Shown here: piece after piece, positions 28,404-38,509 of the stretch
Layout: every line of letters begins with the position of its first letter
Position numbering within the stretch: the first letter of the stretch is position 1
From: Candidatus Olsenella pullicola
GTDB lineage: Bacteria > Actinomycetota > Coriobacteriia > Coriobacteriales > Atopobiaceae
Reading direction: 5' to 3'
DNA length: 45,576 bases
NCBI GenBank assembly: GCA_019117265.1
Contig: DXAB01000059.1
Span: 1 to 45,576 of the forward strand
Notes under the pieces: model-generated
What the model was told of the DNA's origin: nothing
The model's input: only the letters and a program-made list of their open reading frames with translations
Database searches by the model: none
Program-made: the position numbers and the translations under genes

Positions 28404-28759
28404 TCGCGCCGATTCCAGACCTCGGCCTCATCGCCGGGGAGACCGTCACCGTGCGTACGCCGACCGTGGGCTACGGCGAGCACATGGAGGAGGTCGTGAC
28501 GTGGGACGAGGCCACCGTGGGAAACGTCGTGGTCACCCCCGGGACGACCTCAGACGTGCTCGACGGCACGCGCCCGGACGGAACGCGCGTTGCCTTCACG
28601 CTGGGCTTCCCGAAGTCATTCACAGCGCCGCTGCGTGGCTGTCGCGTGCTCGTGCGCGGCATCGAGTGCGACGTCATAGGCGACCCGCAGCCCTACGCGG
28701 CCGTCAACGTCCCCGGCGCGTGGAACTACACGGCGGAGGTGGAGCGCGTCGATGGCTAG
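28400..28759 (+). CDS. Head closure/stopper protein
   Basis: Position and beta-rich sequence. Confidence 0.55.
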   Translation: MIAPIPDLGLIAGETVTVRTPTVGYGEHMEEVVTWDEATVGNVVVTPGTTSDVLDGTRPDGTRVAFTLGFPKSFTAPLRGCRVLVRGIECDVIGDPQPYAAVNVPGAWNYTAEVERVDG

Positions 28760-29048
28760 GGGAATCAAGGTCAGGCTCAACAGGGCGGGGGCGCGGGCGA
28801 TCCTCACGAGCGACGCCGTCAAGGCAGACCTCATGGCCCGCGCCGAGCGCATCGCGGCACGCGCAAACGGCATGGTGAGCCAAGACAAGATGCGAAACGA
28901 CGCCTTCAGGGCGAGCGACGCGTCAAGCCCCAACCGTGCCCGCGCCCACGTCTACACCGCATCGCCGCACGGCATCAACGCCCAGAACAAGGACGACGTC
29001 CTGCTCGAGGACAGCATCCTGCTCAAGTCGCTCGACGCGGGGAGGTGA
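28752..29048 (+). CDS. HK97 gp10-like neck protein
   Basis: Position and size. Confidence 0.6.
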   Translation: MARGIKVRLNRAGARAILTSDAVKADLMARAERIAARANGMVSQDKMRNDAFRASDASSPNRARAHVYTASPHGINAQNKDDVLLEDSILLKSLDAGR

Positions 29049-29052
29049 GCGC

Positions 29053-29403
29053 GTGGACATCGAAGGGGTTGTCATCGACTACCTGAACGGCGCGGGCGTG
29101 GGCGCCACGGCCTACCCCGACGTGCCGCGCAAGCGCCCCGCCGCCTTCGTGGTGGTGGAGCGCGTCGGCGGGCCTCGCGGGGAGGGCGGCACCTTCGCCG
29201 CGATGCTCGACATCCAGTGCTGGGCGGCAGCGAGGAGCGCCGCCGCCAGCCTCGCAGGCGCCGTGGAGGACGCAATGGCCGACATCCCCGCGAGCGTGGG
29301 CAGCGTGGCCGGCTCCGACCTCACCTCCACCTTCCGCGACCGGGACCTCGAGAGCGGCACGCCGCGCTACCACGTCGTATGCACCATCTACTGCAACGGA
29401 TAG
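29053..29403 (+). CDS. Tail terminator/completion protein
   Basis: Position and size; GTG start. Confidence 0.6.
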   Translation: MDIEGVVIDYLNGAGVGATAYPDVPRKRPAAFVVVERVGGPRGEGGTFAAMLDIQCWAAARSAAASLAGAVEDAMADIPASVGSVAGSDLTSTFRDRDLESGTPRYHVVCTIYCNG

Positions 29404-29413
29404 GAGGGGCACC

Positions 29414-29989
29414 ATGCCCGAGACCGCAAACAACACCGCAAACGTCAGCTACGGAAAGTTCAAGAGCGGCGGCTACTTCTTCGTCGCGCCCTACGGAACC
29501 GCCCTGCCCACCGACAACACGACGGAGCTCAACCAGGCCTTCGTGAACATGGGCTTCATGGGCGACGACGGCTTCGCCTTCGACAACTCCGTGACCACCA
29601 ACACGGCGCAGGACGCCAACGGCGACACCATCGCGTCCGACTCCGCCGCGCCCACCAAGACCATGACCACGACCTTCCGCGAGATCAAGGCCGCGTCGAT
29701 GAAGGTGGTCTACGGCTCCGACAACGTGACGGACTCCGACGGCCTGCTCACCATCCACGACAAGGGCCCCAACAACGAGACCCTTTCCGCCGTCATCGAG
29801 ATCCTGCTCAAGGACGGCCGCAAGGACCGCAAGGTAATCGAGCAGTGCTCGCCCAACCAGCTCGGCTCCGAGAGCATCGTCTACAGCTCGCTCGTGGGCA
29901 AGCCGCTCACGTGGTCGATCATGAAGGGGAAGACGACCGGCGACTACATCACCGACTACGTCGACTCCACCGAGACCGAGGGGGCGTGA
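29414..29989 (+). CDS. Major tail protein
   Basis: Position, beta-rich, precedes chaperone genes. Confidence 0.75.
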   Translation: MPETANNTANVSYGKFKSGGYFFVAPYGTALPTDNTTELNQAFVNMGFMGDDGFAFDNSVTTNTAQDANGDTIASDSAAPTKTMTTTFREIKAASMKVVYGSDNVTDSDGLLTIHDKGPNNETLSAVIEILLKDGRKDRKVIEQCSPNQLGSESIVYSSLVGKPLTWSIMKGKTTGDYITDYVDSTETEGA

Positions 29990-30285
29990 TGGCCGGGGCC
30001 AAGGGGAGCGCCGTCGAGGTGGACGGCATCGAGGTCACGGTCGTAGTCGACCCGGCGGACGACTACGAGCTCATTGAGTGCGCCTGCGTCTCGAGCGACC
30101 CTGGCGCGGGCGTGGAGGAGAGGAACCGCGCCTACTTCAGGCGCAACCACATCCTGCTCGGCGACGGGTACGACCGCGTGATGGGCGAGCTGCGCGCCGC
30201 GAACGGCGGGAGGCTGCCGCGCGACGTCGTGGCGAGCTTCATGTCCCGCGTCGTCGCCGGGGTGGCGGAGGCAAAAAACTCCTAG
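29989..30285 (+). CDS. Tail assembly chaperone, gpG-like
   Basis: Ends GCA AAA AAC TCC TAG containing slippery heptamer. Confidence 0.85.
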   Translation: MAGAKGSAVEVDGIEVTVVVDPADDYELIECACVSSDPGAGVEERNRAYFRRNHILLGDGYDRVMGELRAANGGRLPRDVVASFMSRVVAGVAEAKNS

Positions 30286-30677
30286 GGCTCGGCGCGGCGA
30301 TCGCCCTCCACGAGGGGGCCGTCCGCGCCGACCTCATGCGCTTCTACGGCGTCTCCCTGGACGAGGGCGGCAAGGGCGTGTCGTGGCGCGACATGGCCGC
30401 GATGGTGGCCCACCTCCCCTCGGAGAGCGCGCTCAGGCGCGAGGAGGGCGACGGCTGGAGCGAGGCGGAGCGCCTGCTCGCCCAGATAGCCGACAGCGCC
30501 TACATCGCGTGGTGGCAGCGCATCGACCACGACAATCCCGACGCGCCTCCCCTCAGGCGCGTGCTCTCGCCGCGCGAGCGGGCCGAGAGGGCCGACGCCG
30601 CGCGCGAGGACGTGTACACGCGGGCCGACATGGACCGCATCGCCGACGCGCTCGGCATCCCCGAGGACAGGAGGTAG
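29989..30677 (+). CDS. Tail assembly chaperone gpGT-like, -1 frameshift product
   Basis: A AAA AAC at 30273-30279; -1 frame open to TAG 30675-30677. Confidence 0.85.
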
Positions 30678-30680
30678 CGC

Positions 30681-33011
30681 ATGGCAAGGGGCAGGGGCAC
30701 CGAGCTCGCGAGCGCCTACGTCACGCTCGTCCCGTCGCTCGACGGGGCCCAGAAGGCCATCGAGGCCGACCTCGCGAAGGTGGACGTCACCGGCGCGGGC
30801 AAGAAGATGGGCACCAAGCTCGGCGAGTCCATCGGCGACAAGGCGGGCAAGGACGCGTCCGGGGGCATCGAGAGGGGCGTCGAGAAGGCGGACGTCAAGT
30901 CACGAGGCGGCAAGCTGGGCTCCGCGCTAGGCAGCGCGCTAACGGACGCCCTCTCCGGCTCCTTTGACACGTCGTCCGTCACGGACGCGCTGGGCGACGT
31001 CGTGTCCGACGCCTCCGGCTCGGGCGGCGCCCTCAGCGCGCTCGGCGAGACCGGCGCGGGGGCGCTCGGCGCCATCGCAAAGGCCGCTCCCATCGCGGGC
31101 GCCGCGGTCGCCGCAATCGGTGGCGTGGCCATAGACGCGGCCGCGGACTTCGAGGTCGCCGAGGCACGCATCACCGCCGCCGTGGGCGGCGTGGGCGAGG
31201 AGGCCGAGGCCCTCACGGAGGCGGGGCGCACCCTCTACAGGGACGGGTGGGGCGAGTCCATGACCGACCTCTCGGACGCCCTCATAACGGCCCGGGAGAT
31301 TCTGGGCGACATCTCCGAGGAGGACATGTCGGCCGCCGTGGAGGGCGCGCTCGCGCTCGAGCAGACATACGGCAGCGACCTCTCGGAGACCCTGCGCGGC
31401 GCGCGGGTGCTCATGGAGCGGTTCGGGCTGTCGGCCGAGGAGTCCATGGACCTCATGGTCGCGGGCACGCAGCGCGGCCTGGACTACACCGACGAGCTCG
31501 GCGACAACCTCTCCGAGTACGCGGGCCGCTGGGCAGACGCCGGCATCGAGGCGTCCGAGTACTTCTCGCTGCTCGAGGCTGGCGTCGACAACGGCGCGTA
31601 CAGCCTCGACAAGGCGGGGGACTTCCTCAACGAGTTCCTGACCAGCCTCACGGACGGCCGCATGGAGGAGGCCATCGGGAGCTTCTCCGAGGGCACGCAG
31701 GACACCTTCGAGGCCTTCAAGTCCGGGGGCGCGGACGCGCGCGACGTGCTGGACGCTGTCGTGGGCGAGCTCGCCGAGATGCCGAGCGGCTACGAGAAGG
31801 CCCAGATAGCGTCCGGGCTGTGGTCGTCTCTGGGCGAGGACAACGCCATGTCCATGATCGAGAGCTTCGCGGGCGTCGAGGACACCTTCGACGACGTCGC
31901 GGGCGCGTCCAAGGACATGACCGACCAGGTGAGCAACGACCTCGGCAGCAGGTGGGAGACCGCCATGCGCAAGTGGCAGGCGCTCCTCGAGCCCGCCGGG
32001 GAGGCCGTGACCGGCTTCTTCGGCGGCGTCGCGGACGCGGTCGGCGGCGCCGCGGACGCCCTGGACGGCTTCATAAACCAGCAGTCCGCCTACGGCGAGC
32101 TCGACTCGTGGTTCGGGCTGGAGAGCAGCCTCTCCGGCGCGCTCGACGACATGGGCGTGAACGTGGACTACCTCAAGCTCAAGCTCTCAGAGGTGGGCGT
32201 GGGCATGGAGGAGATGGACGCCATCGGCTCGGGCCGCATCCGGGCGCTCGCGACCACCTTCAACGGCAGCGTCCAGACGATGGTCTGGGCCATCGAGAAC
32301 TACAACGAGGTGCCGCTAATCGACAAGGACGGCACCGTCGACGTCAACGACGCCGAGCTCGTGGACGCCCAGGGCAACGTCTACACGTGGAACGGCTCCG
32401 AGCTGGTCGACCAGAACGGAAACGCGGCGGTCAACGACCAGCAGCTCATCGACGCGCAGGGCCGCATCTACGTGTGGAACGGCTCGTCGCTCAAGTGGCA
32501 GCAGACCGGCATCACCGTGGACACCTCGTCCATCGACTCGGCAGTGGGCAAGTGGGCGCGAACGAACTTCCCGGCGAAGGTGACGCGAGTGGCTGTGCAA
32601 GGCGCGACCGTGGGCCAGCTCACGCAGGCCGAGGGTGGCATCATCCCGGGCGCGAGCACCAAGGGCTTCATTGCCACAGGCCCGACGCTCCTTGACGGAG
32701 GAACGCGCCTCGTGGGCGAGGCCGGGGCAGAGGCCGTCTTCGACTACGGCGGCTCAAACTACGTCGTCCCCCTCACCAACCGCAAGTACAGCGCGCCCTT
32801 CGCCGACGTCGTGGCGCAGCAGGTCGCGGGCTACCTCGCCGGCGGAGCCGGGCGCGCGGACCAGTCGGCCGTGGTCGCGGCCATCGCGGCCCTTCGCGCG
32901 GACATCGCGCAGATGGGCGTCTACCTCGACACGGGCAAGCTCGTGGGCGGCATATCTCCGCAGGTCAACCGCACGCTCGGCAGGATGCAGAGGAGGGGGT
33001 CGCTGGCATGA
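30681..33011 (+). CDS. Tape measure protein
   Basis: 776 aa, after gpGT; hydrophobic segments; internal tandem repeat. Confidence 0.92.
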   Translation: MARGRGTELASAYVTLVPSLDGAQKAIEADLAKVDVTGAGKKMGTKLGESIGDKAGKDASGGIERGVEKADVKSRGGKLGSALGSALTDALSGSFDTSSVTDALGDVVSDASGSGGALSALGETGAGALGAIAKAAPIAGAAVAAIGGVAIDAAADFEVAEARITAAVGGVGEEAEALTEAGRTLYRDGWGESMTDLSDALITAREILGDISEEDMSAAVEGALALEQTYGSDLSETLRGARVLMERFGLSAEESMDLMVAGTQRGLDYTDELGDNLSEYAGRWADAGIEASEYFSLLEAGVDNGAYSLDKAGDFLNEFLTSLTDGRMEEAIGSFSEGTQDTFEAFKSGGADARDVLDAVVGELAEMPSGYEKAQIASGLWSSLGEDNAMSMIESFAGVEDTFDDVAGASKDMTDQVSNDLGSRWETAMRKWQALLEPAGEAVTGFFGGVADAVGGAADALDGFINQQSAYGELDSWFGLESSLSGALDDMGVNVDYLKLKLSEVGVGMEEMDAIGSGRIRALATTFNGSVQTMVWAIENYNEVPLIDKDGTVDVNDAELVDAQGNVYTWNGSELVDQNGNAAVNDQQLIDAQGRIYVWNGSSLKWQQTGITVDTSSIDSAVGKWARTNFPAKVTRVAVQGATVGQLTQAEGGIIPGASTKGFIATGPTLLDGGTRLVGEAGAEAVFDYGGSNYVVPLTNRKYSAPFADVVAQQVAGYLAGGAGRADQSAVVAAIAALRADIAQMGVYLDTGKLVGGISPQVNRTLGRMQRRGSLA

Positions 33012-33784
33012 CCCACGACGTCACGTGGGGCGACACGCCCCTGTGCGGGGAGTATGGCCTCTTCGTCGAGTACGGCAGCATCAGCTGCCCGCCGCCCTCG
33101 CCGAAGCTCTCCATCGTGAGCATCCCGGGAGGCGTGGACCTCGACCTCACGGACGCGCTCACGGGCCACGCGGCCTACGAGCTGCGCACGGTGTCCTTCG
33201 CGCTGCGCTACGACGGGCGCGGGGGGCGGACGTGGCAGGAGGTGGCCAACGACGTCACCAACCTGCTCCACGGGGCAGAGTCCGACTTCGAGCTGTCGTG
33301 GGACCCCGGCTTCACCTACCACGGCAGGGCGAGCGTGACGGGCGTGACCTACATCGCCCCCAGGTCCTGCCGCATATCCGTCGAGATCACCGCCGAGCCC
33401 TGGAAGCTCAGGGAGCTCCACACCGAGACCCTGAGCGCCGCGGGCGGCGTCACGGTCGAGTGCCAGTCCGGCCGCCGCCCCGTCCACCCCCTCATCAGCT
33501 GCACGTGGCCGGTGACGGTGGGCTGGCAGGGGGCCGAGTACGTGGTGCCCGCGGGCCAGACCTACCGGCTCGCCGACGTCACCTTCCGCCAGGGCGCGAA
33601 CCGGCTCTGGCTCTGCACCTACCGATGGAGGACGGCCACGTGGGCCGACGTCGCGTCGGTCACGTGGGACGACCTCGCGGGCATCGAGTGGGCCAAGGTC
33701 GTCGTGGGCGACGACCCGGACCCCTCCGAGGGCGCCCCGGGCAACGTCTCCGTGACCCTCCAGTGGGAGGAAAGCTACCTGTAG
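33008..33784 (+). CDS. Distal tail protein (Dit-like)
   Basis: Position after tape measure. Confidence 0.75.
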   Translation: MTHDVTWGDTPLCGEYGLFVEYGSISCPPPSPKLSIVSIPGGVDLDLTDALTGHAAYELRTVSFALRYDGRGGRTWQEVANDVTNLLHGAESDFELSWDPGFTYHGRASVTGVTYIAPRSCRISVEITAEPWKLRELHTETLSAAGGVTVECQSGRRPVHPLISCTWPVTVGWQGAEYVVPAGQTYRLADVTFRQGANRLWLCTYRWRTATWADVASVTWDDLAGIEWAKVVVGDDPDPSEGAPGNVSVTLQWEESYL

Positions 33785-33804
33785 ACAAGTGAGGGGGTGC
33801 GGGA

Positions 33805-36800
33805 TTGTACCGCGTCTACCTGGGCGGCGCGCTGGCCTTCGACGCGCTCGAGGACGACAGCGTCGTCGTCTCCGCGTCCATATCGCAGGCCATCAACGCC
33901 GCCGCGTACCTCGACATGGAGCTCTCGCCGGCGGCGAGGCCCGAGGCGGGGCAGTCCGCCGAGGTCCTCTGGGACGGCGCGCGGCTCTTCCACGGCCGCG
34001 TGACCGAGGTGGAGCAGCGCGCCGACGGCACGTGGGCGGCGAGCGCCGTCTCCGACCTCGACAGGCTCAACGACGTGCTCGTGCCGCCGCACTCCACGGA
34101 CGGCGGGACGGGCTCCGAGTGCCCGGGGACGCTCTCGGGCTACGTGCGGTGGCTCGCGGAGACCTTCAACGCCCGGCAGGGCGGGGGCTTCCGCGTCGAC
34201 GTCGGCACCAACCAGGCGGACCTGCTGCGCGAGGGCGCGCTCTCGCTCGAGGACGACTCGTGGCCCACCGTGGCCGCGGCCCTCGAGGACCACGTCCTCG
34301 CCCTCGGCGGGTACGTGGACTGGGAGCCGCACGCGACCTCGGGCACGCTCTCGGTGTGGTCGGACCTGCACGAGGCGTCCGCGCAGCTCGTCGACCTCGG
34401 GGCGAACGTCACGGACATCAGCGTCACGCGCAGCGTCGAGGGCCGCGCCACGGCCATCGTGCCCCACTCCGGGAGCGGCGAGGGCGAGGTGACGCTCGCG
34501 GGGCTCACGGCCGCCGAGCGCCAGCTCGTGTCCAACGCGGGGATGTCTCTCACGGCGGGCGGCGACGGCATCATGGACCCGGCCTCCGTCTCCGAGTGGG
34601 GCTACCGCGAGGAGCGCGTGGAGATGGGGGGCGTGTCGTCGCGCGCCGACCTCGTGCGGGCCGCGATAGCGCGCCTGCGCACCATGGCCGGTCCGCAGGT
34701 GACGGTCGAGTGCCGCGCCGTGGACATGGCGCTCTACCGCGAGGACATGGCCCACCTGCGCGTGGGGCAGGCCGTCCGCGTGAGGGCCGAGCCGCTGGGC
34801 GTGGACGAGTACCTGGCGGTGCAGGAGATGTCGCTCGACCTCATGGACCCCGCGCAGACCACCTACGTCCTCGGCGTCACCTACGACACCCTCACCGGGC
34901 GCCAGAGCGCCTTCCTGCGCGGCCTCAACGGCTCCATCAACCACGCCCTCGACGTGGTGACGGGCGTGGAGGACACCATAGACCGCGTCGTCAACGACGC
35001 GGACACCGACTACTACCTCAGCGACTCCCCGGACGAGCCGGTGGGCGGCGAGTGGGGCTCGGCCAACGTCGTGCCGATAGACAACAAGTACCTCTTCAGC
35101 CGCCCCCACAACACGCTCGTGGACGGCTCCGAGGTCATCGGCGAGCCGACGCTTCTCACGCCGTCGGTCCAGCGCTCCCTCAAGCTCCACCGCGACGTGG
35201 GCGACGAGCCCGTGTGGGTGGCCTTCGTGGCCGCGAACTCGGACGTCGCGGACGACGAGGCGCAGGGCATGTGCCGAATCACCGGGCAGATGGGCGGCTG
35301 GGACGCGAGCGAGCAGGGCGCCGTGACGGTCGCCTTCGGCTTCCAGGACAGCGCCTACGCCTCGGGCGAGGGATCGGCGGGCGTGGGCGTGGTCACGGAG
35401 AGGAGCGCCGACATCGACACCTCGAAGGTGTCGATACAGGCGTACGAGTCCCAGGGCCGCATCGGCGTCTACGTGATGCTCACCGGCAAGGTGACGGTCT
35501 CGCTCTACGCGGAGGGCGACGGCTTCTCCACGCCCTTCGTGGAGCAGTCCACGCAGCCCTCCGGCACCAAGGTGTTCGACCTCGCGGACGTCCAGACCAC
35601 CTACGAGAGCGCGATACTGCAGGCCGACAACGCCATCCGCGCCTACGTCGCGGCGACCTACGCCACGCAGGGCGCGCTCGGCGAGGTCCAGTCAACCTTC
35701 GACATCCGCGCCAACCAGATACAGGCGCAGGTCGAGGAGAAGATGGACACGTCGGTCGCCGAGACCAGGTTCACCGAGAAGTCCACCTTCAACCAGTTCA
35801 GCGACTCCATCTCCGCCGAGGTCGAGCAGGTGCGCGAGACGGCCGACGCCGCCTCCACCAAGGCCGCGCAGCTCGAGGTGTCGCTCGACGGTATCACCGC
35901 GACGGTCTCAGAGACGGTGTCCGAGGCCCTGGGTGACGTCAGTGTCGGGGCGCGCAACCTCCTGCGCAACAGCAGGACGCTCGTCTGGGAGGGCTACGAG
36001 GTGGCCGACCCGCAGGTCGTCGAGTACGCCGTCGCGGCCATGGCTGTCGACCACCAGGGCCAGCCCACCGACCTCGGCTCCGTCGACGTGGGCGACGGCC
36101 TCTACGAGGAGGGGGAGACCGTGACGCCGGTCATCGAGGCGTCCGACGGAGCCGTCGAGGTCGCGCGCTTCGTCTATGACGCGTCCACGATGGGGGAGGA
36201 CGCGGGGCTCACGGCACAGCTGTCCTCCACGGGGTCCTTCGCCATGCCCGCCCGCGATCTCGTCGTCGTGGGGGCCTTCGCCGCCCTGCGCCTCGTGACC
36301 GTCGTCAGGTCGGGCGAGGGAGACGTCGACGTGGAGACATGGGCGACCGTCGGGACCGATATGGTGGTCACGGTCACGCCGGGCGAGGGATGGGAGGTCA
36401 GCCACGTCTGGGTCGAGGGTGACGAGACCGGGGAGGTCTACGATGTGTCCACCTCCGGCGGGTCCGGCGCGGCTCTCTCGTACACCTTCGTCATGCCCGA
36501 CGAGAACGTCACCGTCGACGTGAGGCTCGAGGAGGCTGAGGCGGCCGAGGAGCACCCCATCTCGTACACCCACACGGGGTACGGCAAGGTCTCAGGCCCC
36601 GACGCGGCCGCCGCGGGCTCCACCGTGGAGTGCGTCGCGGAGCCGAACATGCTCCAGTACGCGTCGTCGATATCCGTCAAGGGCGACTCGACCGGCTCGG
36701 TCGTCTACTCGGACTCAAGCCCCGGCTCCGGGGACGTCGCGTTTTCGTTCGAGATGCCGGACGAGGCCGTCACCGTGTCGGTCGCGTTCAAGGTCAGCTT

Positions 36801-36807
36801 CGGGTGA
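33805..36807 (+). CDS. Tail-associated protein / prophage tail endopeptidase-like, adhesin-like C-term repeats
   Basis: 1000 aa; 'GARNLLRNSRTLVWEGYEV'; C-term 'FxMPxxxVxVxxxF' repeats; TTG start. Confidence 0.75.
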   Translation: MYRVYLGGALAFDALEDDSVVVSASISQAINAAAYLDMELSPAARPEAGQSAEVLWDGARLFHGRVTEVEQRADGTWAASAVSDLDRLNDVLVPPHSTDGGTGSECPGTLSGYVRWLAETFNARQGGGFRVDVGTNQADLLREGALSLEDDSWPTVAAALEDHVLALGGYVDWEPHATSGTLSVWSDLHEASAQLVDLGANVTDISVTRSVEGRATAIVPHSGSGEGEVTLAGLTAAERQLVSNAGMSLTAGGDGIMDPASVSEWGYREERVEMGGVSSRADLVRAAIARLRTMAGPQVTVECRAVDMALYREDMAHLRVGQAVRVRAEPLGVDEYLAVQEMSLDLMDPAQTTYVLGVTYDTLTGRQSAFLRGLNGSINHALDVVTGVEDTIDRVVNDADTDYYLSDSPDEPVGGEWGSANVVPIDNKYLFSRPHNTLVDGSEVIGEPTLLTPSVQRSLKLHRDVGDEPVWVAFVAANSDVADDEAQGMCRITGQMGGWDASEQGAVTVAFGFQDSAYASGEGSAGVGVVTERSADIDTSKVSIQAYESQGRIGVYVMLTGKVTVSLYAEGDGFSTPFVEQSTQPSGTKVFDLADVQTTYESAILQADNAIRAYVAATYATQGALGEVQSTFDIRANQIQAQVEEKMDTSVAETRFTEKSTFNQFSDSISAEVEQVRETADAASTKAAQLEVSLDGITATVSETVSEALGDVSVGARNLLRNSRTLVWEGYEVADPQVVEYAVAAMAVDHQGQPTDLGSVDVGDGLYEEGETVTPVIEASDGAVEVARFVYDASTMGEDAGLTAQLSSTGSFAMPARDLVVVGAFAALRLVTVVRSGEGDVDVETWATVGTDMVVTVTPGEGWEVSHVWVEGDETGEVYDVSTSGGSGAALSYTFVMPDENVTVDVRLEEAEAAEEHPISYTHTGYGKVSGPDAAAAGSTVECVAEPNMLQYASSISVKGDSTGSVVYSDSSPGSGDVAFSFEMPDEAVTVSVAFKVSFG

Positions 36808-36820
36808 TGGGGGTGGTCGC

Positions 36821-37873
36821 ATGAGCACGCTTTCGGCCGCGCGCGTGGCATCGCCGACGGGCGAAGAGGACGACTGCTGCGAGGTGGTCGCGACGTCGGC
36901 GGGCGCGACGCTGACCCTCTCCGGCGCCACCGCCGCGCTCGGCCGCCACACGTTCGGCTGCTGGGCGAGGTCGGAGGGCCCCGGGTCCCTGTCGGTCGCC
37001 GGAGGGGAGGGGGAGCCTACCTCGTCGTCGTGGGCGCGCGTCGAGCGCACCTTCGACGCCGAGGGCCCGGACCTCGTCATCGCCTTCGGCGAGCCGGGCA
37101 CCTACCACCTCTACGAGTCCAAGCTCGAGGCCGGCGACTTCGCCACGGGGTGGACGCCGGCGCCGGAGGACGTTGAGGACGAGGTGGCGGGTGCGTCAGC
37201 CAGCCTATCGGTGGCCATCGACGGGATATCCGGACGCGTCTCCAGCGCCGAGGGCAACATCTCCGTGCTGGAGCAGACGGCGGAGGGGCTTGAGGTGACG
37301 CTGGGGACGGTCGGGTCGAAGGCAGACTCCGCCGCGGCGAAGGCCGACTCCGCCGCGACGAGCGCGAGCAACGCCGCCAAGACCGCCACCAACTACCTGT
37401 CATTCAGCAGCTCCGGCCTCTGCGTCGGCAACTATACCGGAACTCTGCAAGGAAACGTTTTGCTCAACTCTTCCGGCATGCAGGTGAGAAACGGCTCGAC
37501 GATCTACGCGACCTACGGGGCGAGCACGGTCGAGCTGGGAAGGAACAGCACGAGCTCGACGGTCAAGTTCTGCGCGGGCTCGGCGTCCGTCTCCGCGGCC
37601 ACGAACACGGCCACGTTCAATTCCTCGAAGAGGCTTATCGTTGGCGGCTCTCAGGGGACGGACGTCGGCCTGGGAACGTCGAAGACCGACATCTACGGCA
37701 ACATCGTCAGGGCCTACTGCGGCGGGGCCTTCCGCCAGCTCAAACCCGTCTATCGACTCTACAACCCGTACGATAAGTGCTATCTCGAGACGGCTGACTC
37801 CAGTGAGGCGAGCAGTCTGGTGTCTCAGGGCTGGCAGCAGCACAGCTCGAACGTCTTCTACGCCTTCAAGTGA
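36821..37873 (+). CDS. Tail fibre-like protein with C-terminal DUF5648-like repeat
   Basis: 'KLEAGDFATGWTPAPEDVED' plus 'PVYRLYNPYDKCYLETADSSEASSLVSQGWQQHSSNVFYAFK'. Confidence 0.7.
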   Translation: MSTLSAARVASPTGEEDDCCEVVATSAGATLTLSGATAALGRHTFGCWARSEGPGSLSVAGGEGEPTSSSWARVERTFDAEGPDLVIAFGEPGTYHLYESKLEAGDFATGWTPAPEDVEDEVAGASASLSVAIDGISGRVSSAEGNISVLEQTAEGLEVTLGTVGSKADSAAAKADSAATSASNAAKTATNYLSFSSSGLCVGNYTGTLQGNVLLNSSGMQVRNGSTIYATYGASTVELGRNSTSSTVKFCAGSASVSAATNTATFNSSKRLIVGGSQGTDVGLGTSKTDIYGNIVRAYCGGAFRQLKPVYRLYNPYDKCYLETADSSEASSLVSQGWQQHSSNVFYAFK

Positions 37874-37885
37874 TTGGAGAGGGAC

Positions 37886-38509
37886 ATGTTCTACGGAATC
37901 CTCATCGGCGACAACGTCGTGGCGCTCACGGACATGGCGCACGGCCGCCCCATCGTGGAGACGGCGGCGCCCTACGTCCGGGAGGGCTACCGAATAAGGG
38001 AGCGCTGGCAGGACGACGGCGCGACCATCACGCACTGCTACGACGTGGTGCCCACCGAGGGCACGGCGGAGGAGGCGGCGCTGGCGCTCTCGCGGCTCCA
38101 GTTCCAGAGCCTGCCCGACGAGGCGGCCTACGAGCTGCGAGCGCTCGCCGACGAGTACGTGGACGGCATGACCTGCTACGGCGAGGGCAACAAGGAGGGC
38201 ATGCCCGTAACGCGCTGCCGCTACGTCGGCAGGCTCTTCCGCTTCATCGGCGCCGGCGTCCAGGTCATGCAGCCCGGGTGGAACCCCGTGGACGCGCCGT
38301 CGCTCTGGGCCGAGATACTGCCAGGCCAGGACGGCGCGGTCGGCCCGTGGGAGCCGCCGGGCTCAACCAACGGCTACAAGACGGGCGACCGGGTGACGCA
38401 CCACGACCACCTGTGGGAGTCGCTGGTCGACGACAACGTGGACGAGCCCGGGACCGACAACGGCTTCCGCTGGAAGGACCTCGGCCCCGTGGAAGGCGGT
38501 GAGGAGTAG
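37886..38509 (+). CDS. Tail protein with chitin/carbohydrate-binding-like module
   Basis: 'GPWEPPGSTNGYKTGDRVTHHDHLWESLVDDNVDEPG'. Confidence 0.65.
   Translation: MFYGILIGDNVVALTDMAHGRPIVETAAPYVREGYRIRERWQDDGATITHCYDVVPTEGTAEEAALALSRLQFQSLPDEAAYELRALADEYVDGMTCYGEGNKEGMPVTRCRYVGRLFRFIGAGVQVMQPGWNPVDAPSLWAEILPGQDGAVGPWEPPGSTNGYKTGDRVTHHDHLWESLVDDNVDEPGTDNGFRWKDLGPVEGGEE

Noticed and set aside
33789-35936. 715-aa alternate-frame plus-strand ORF
   Set aside because: Arg/Gly-rich off-frame translation of the tail protein gene at 33805
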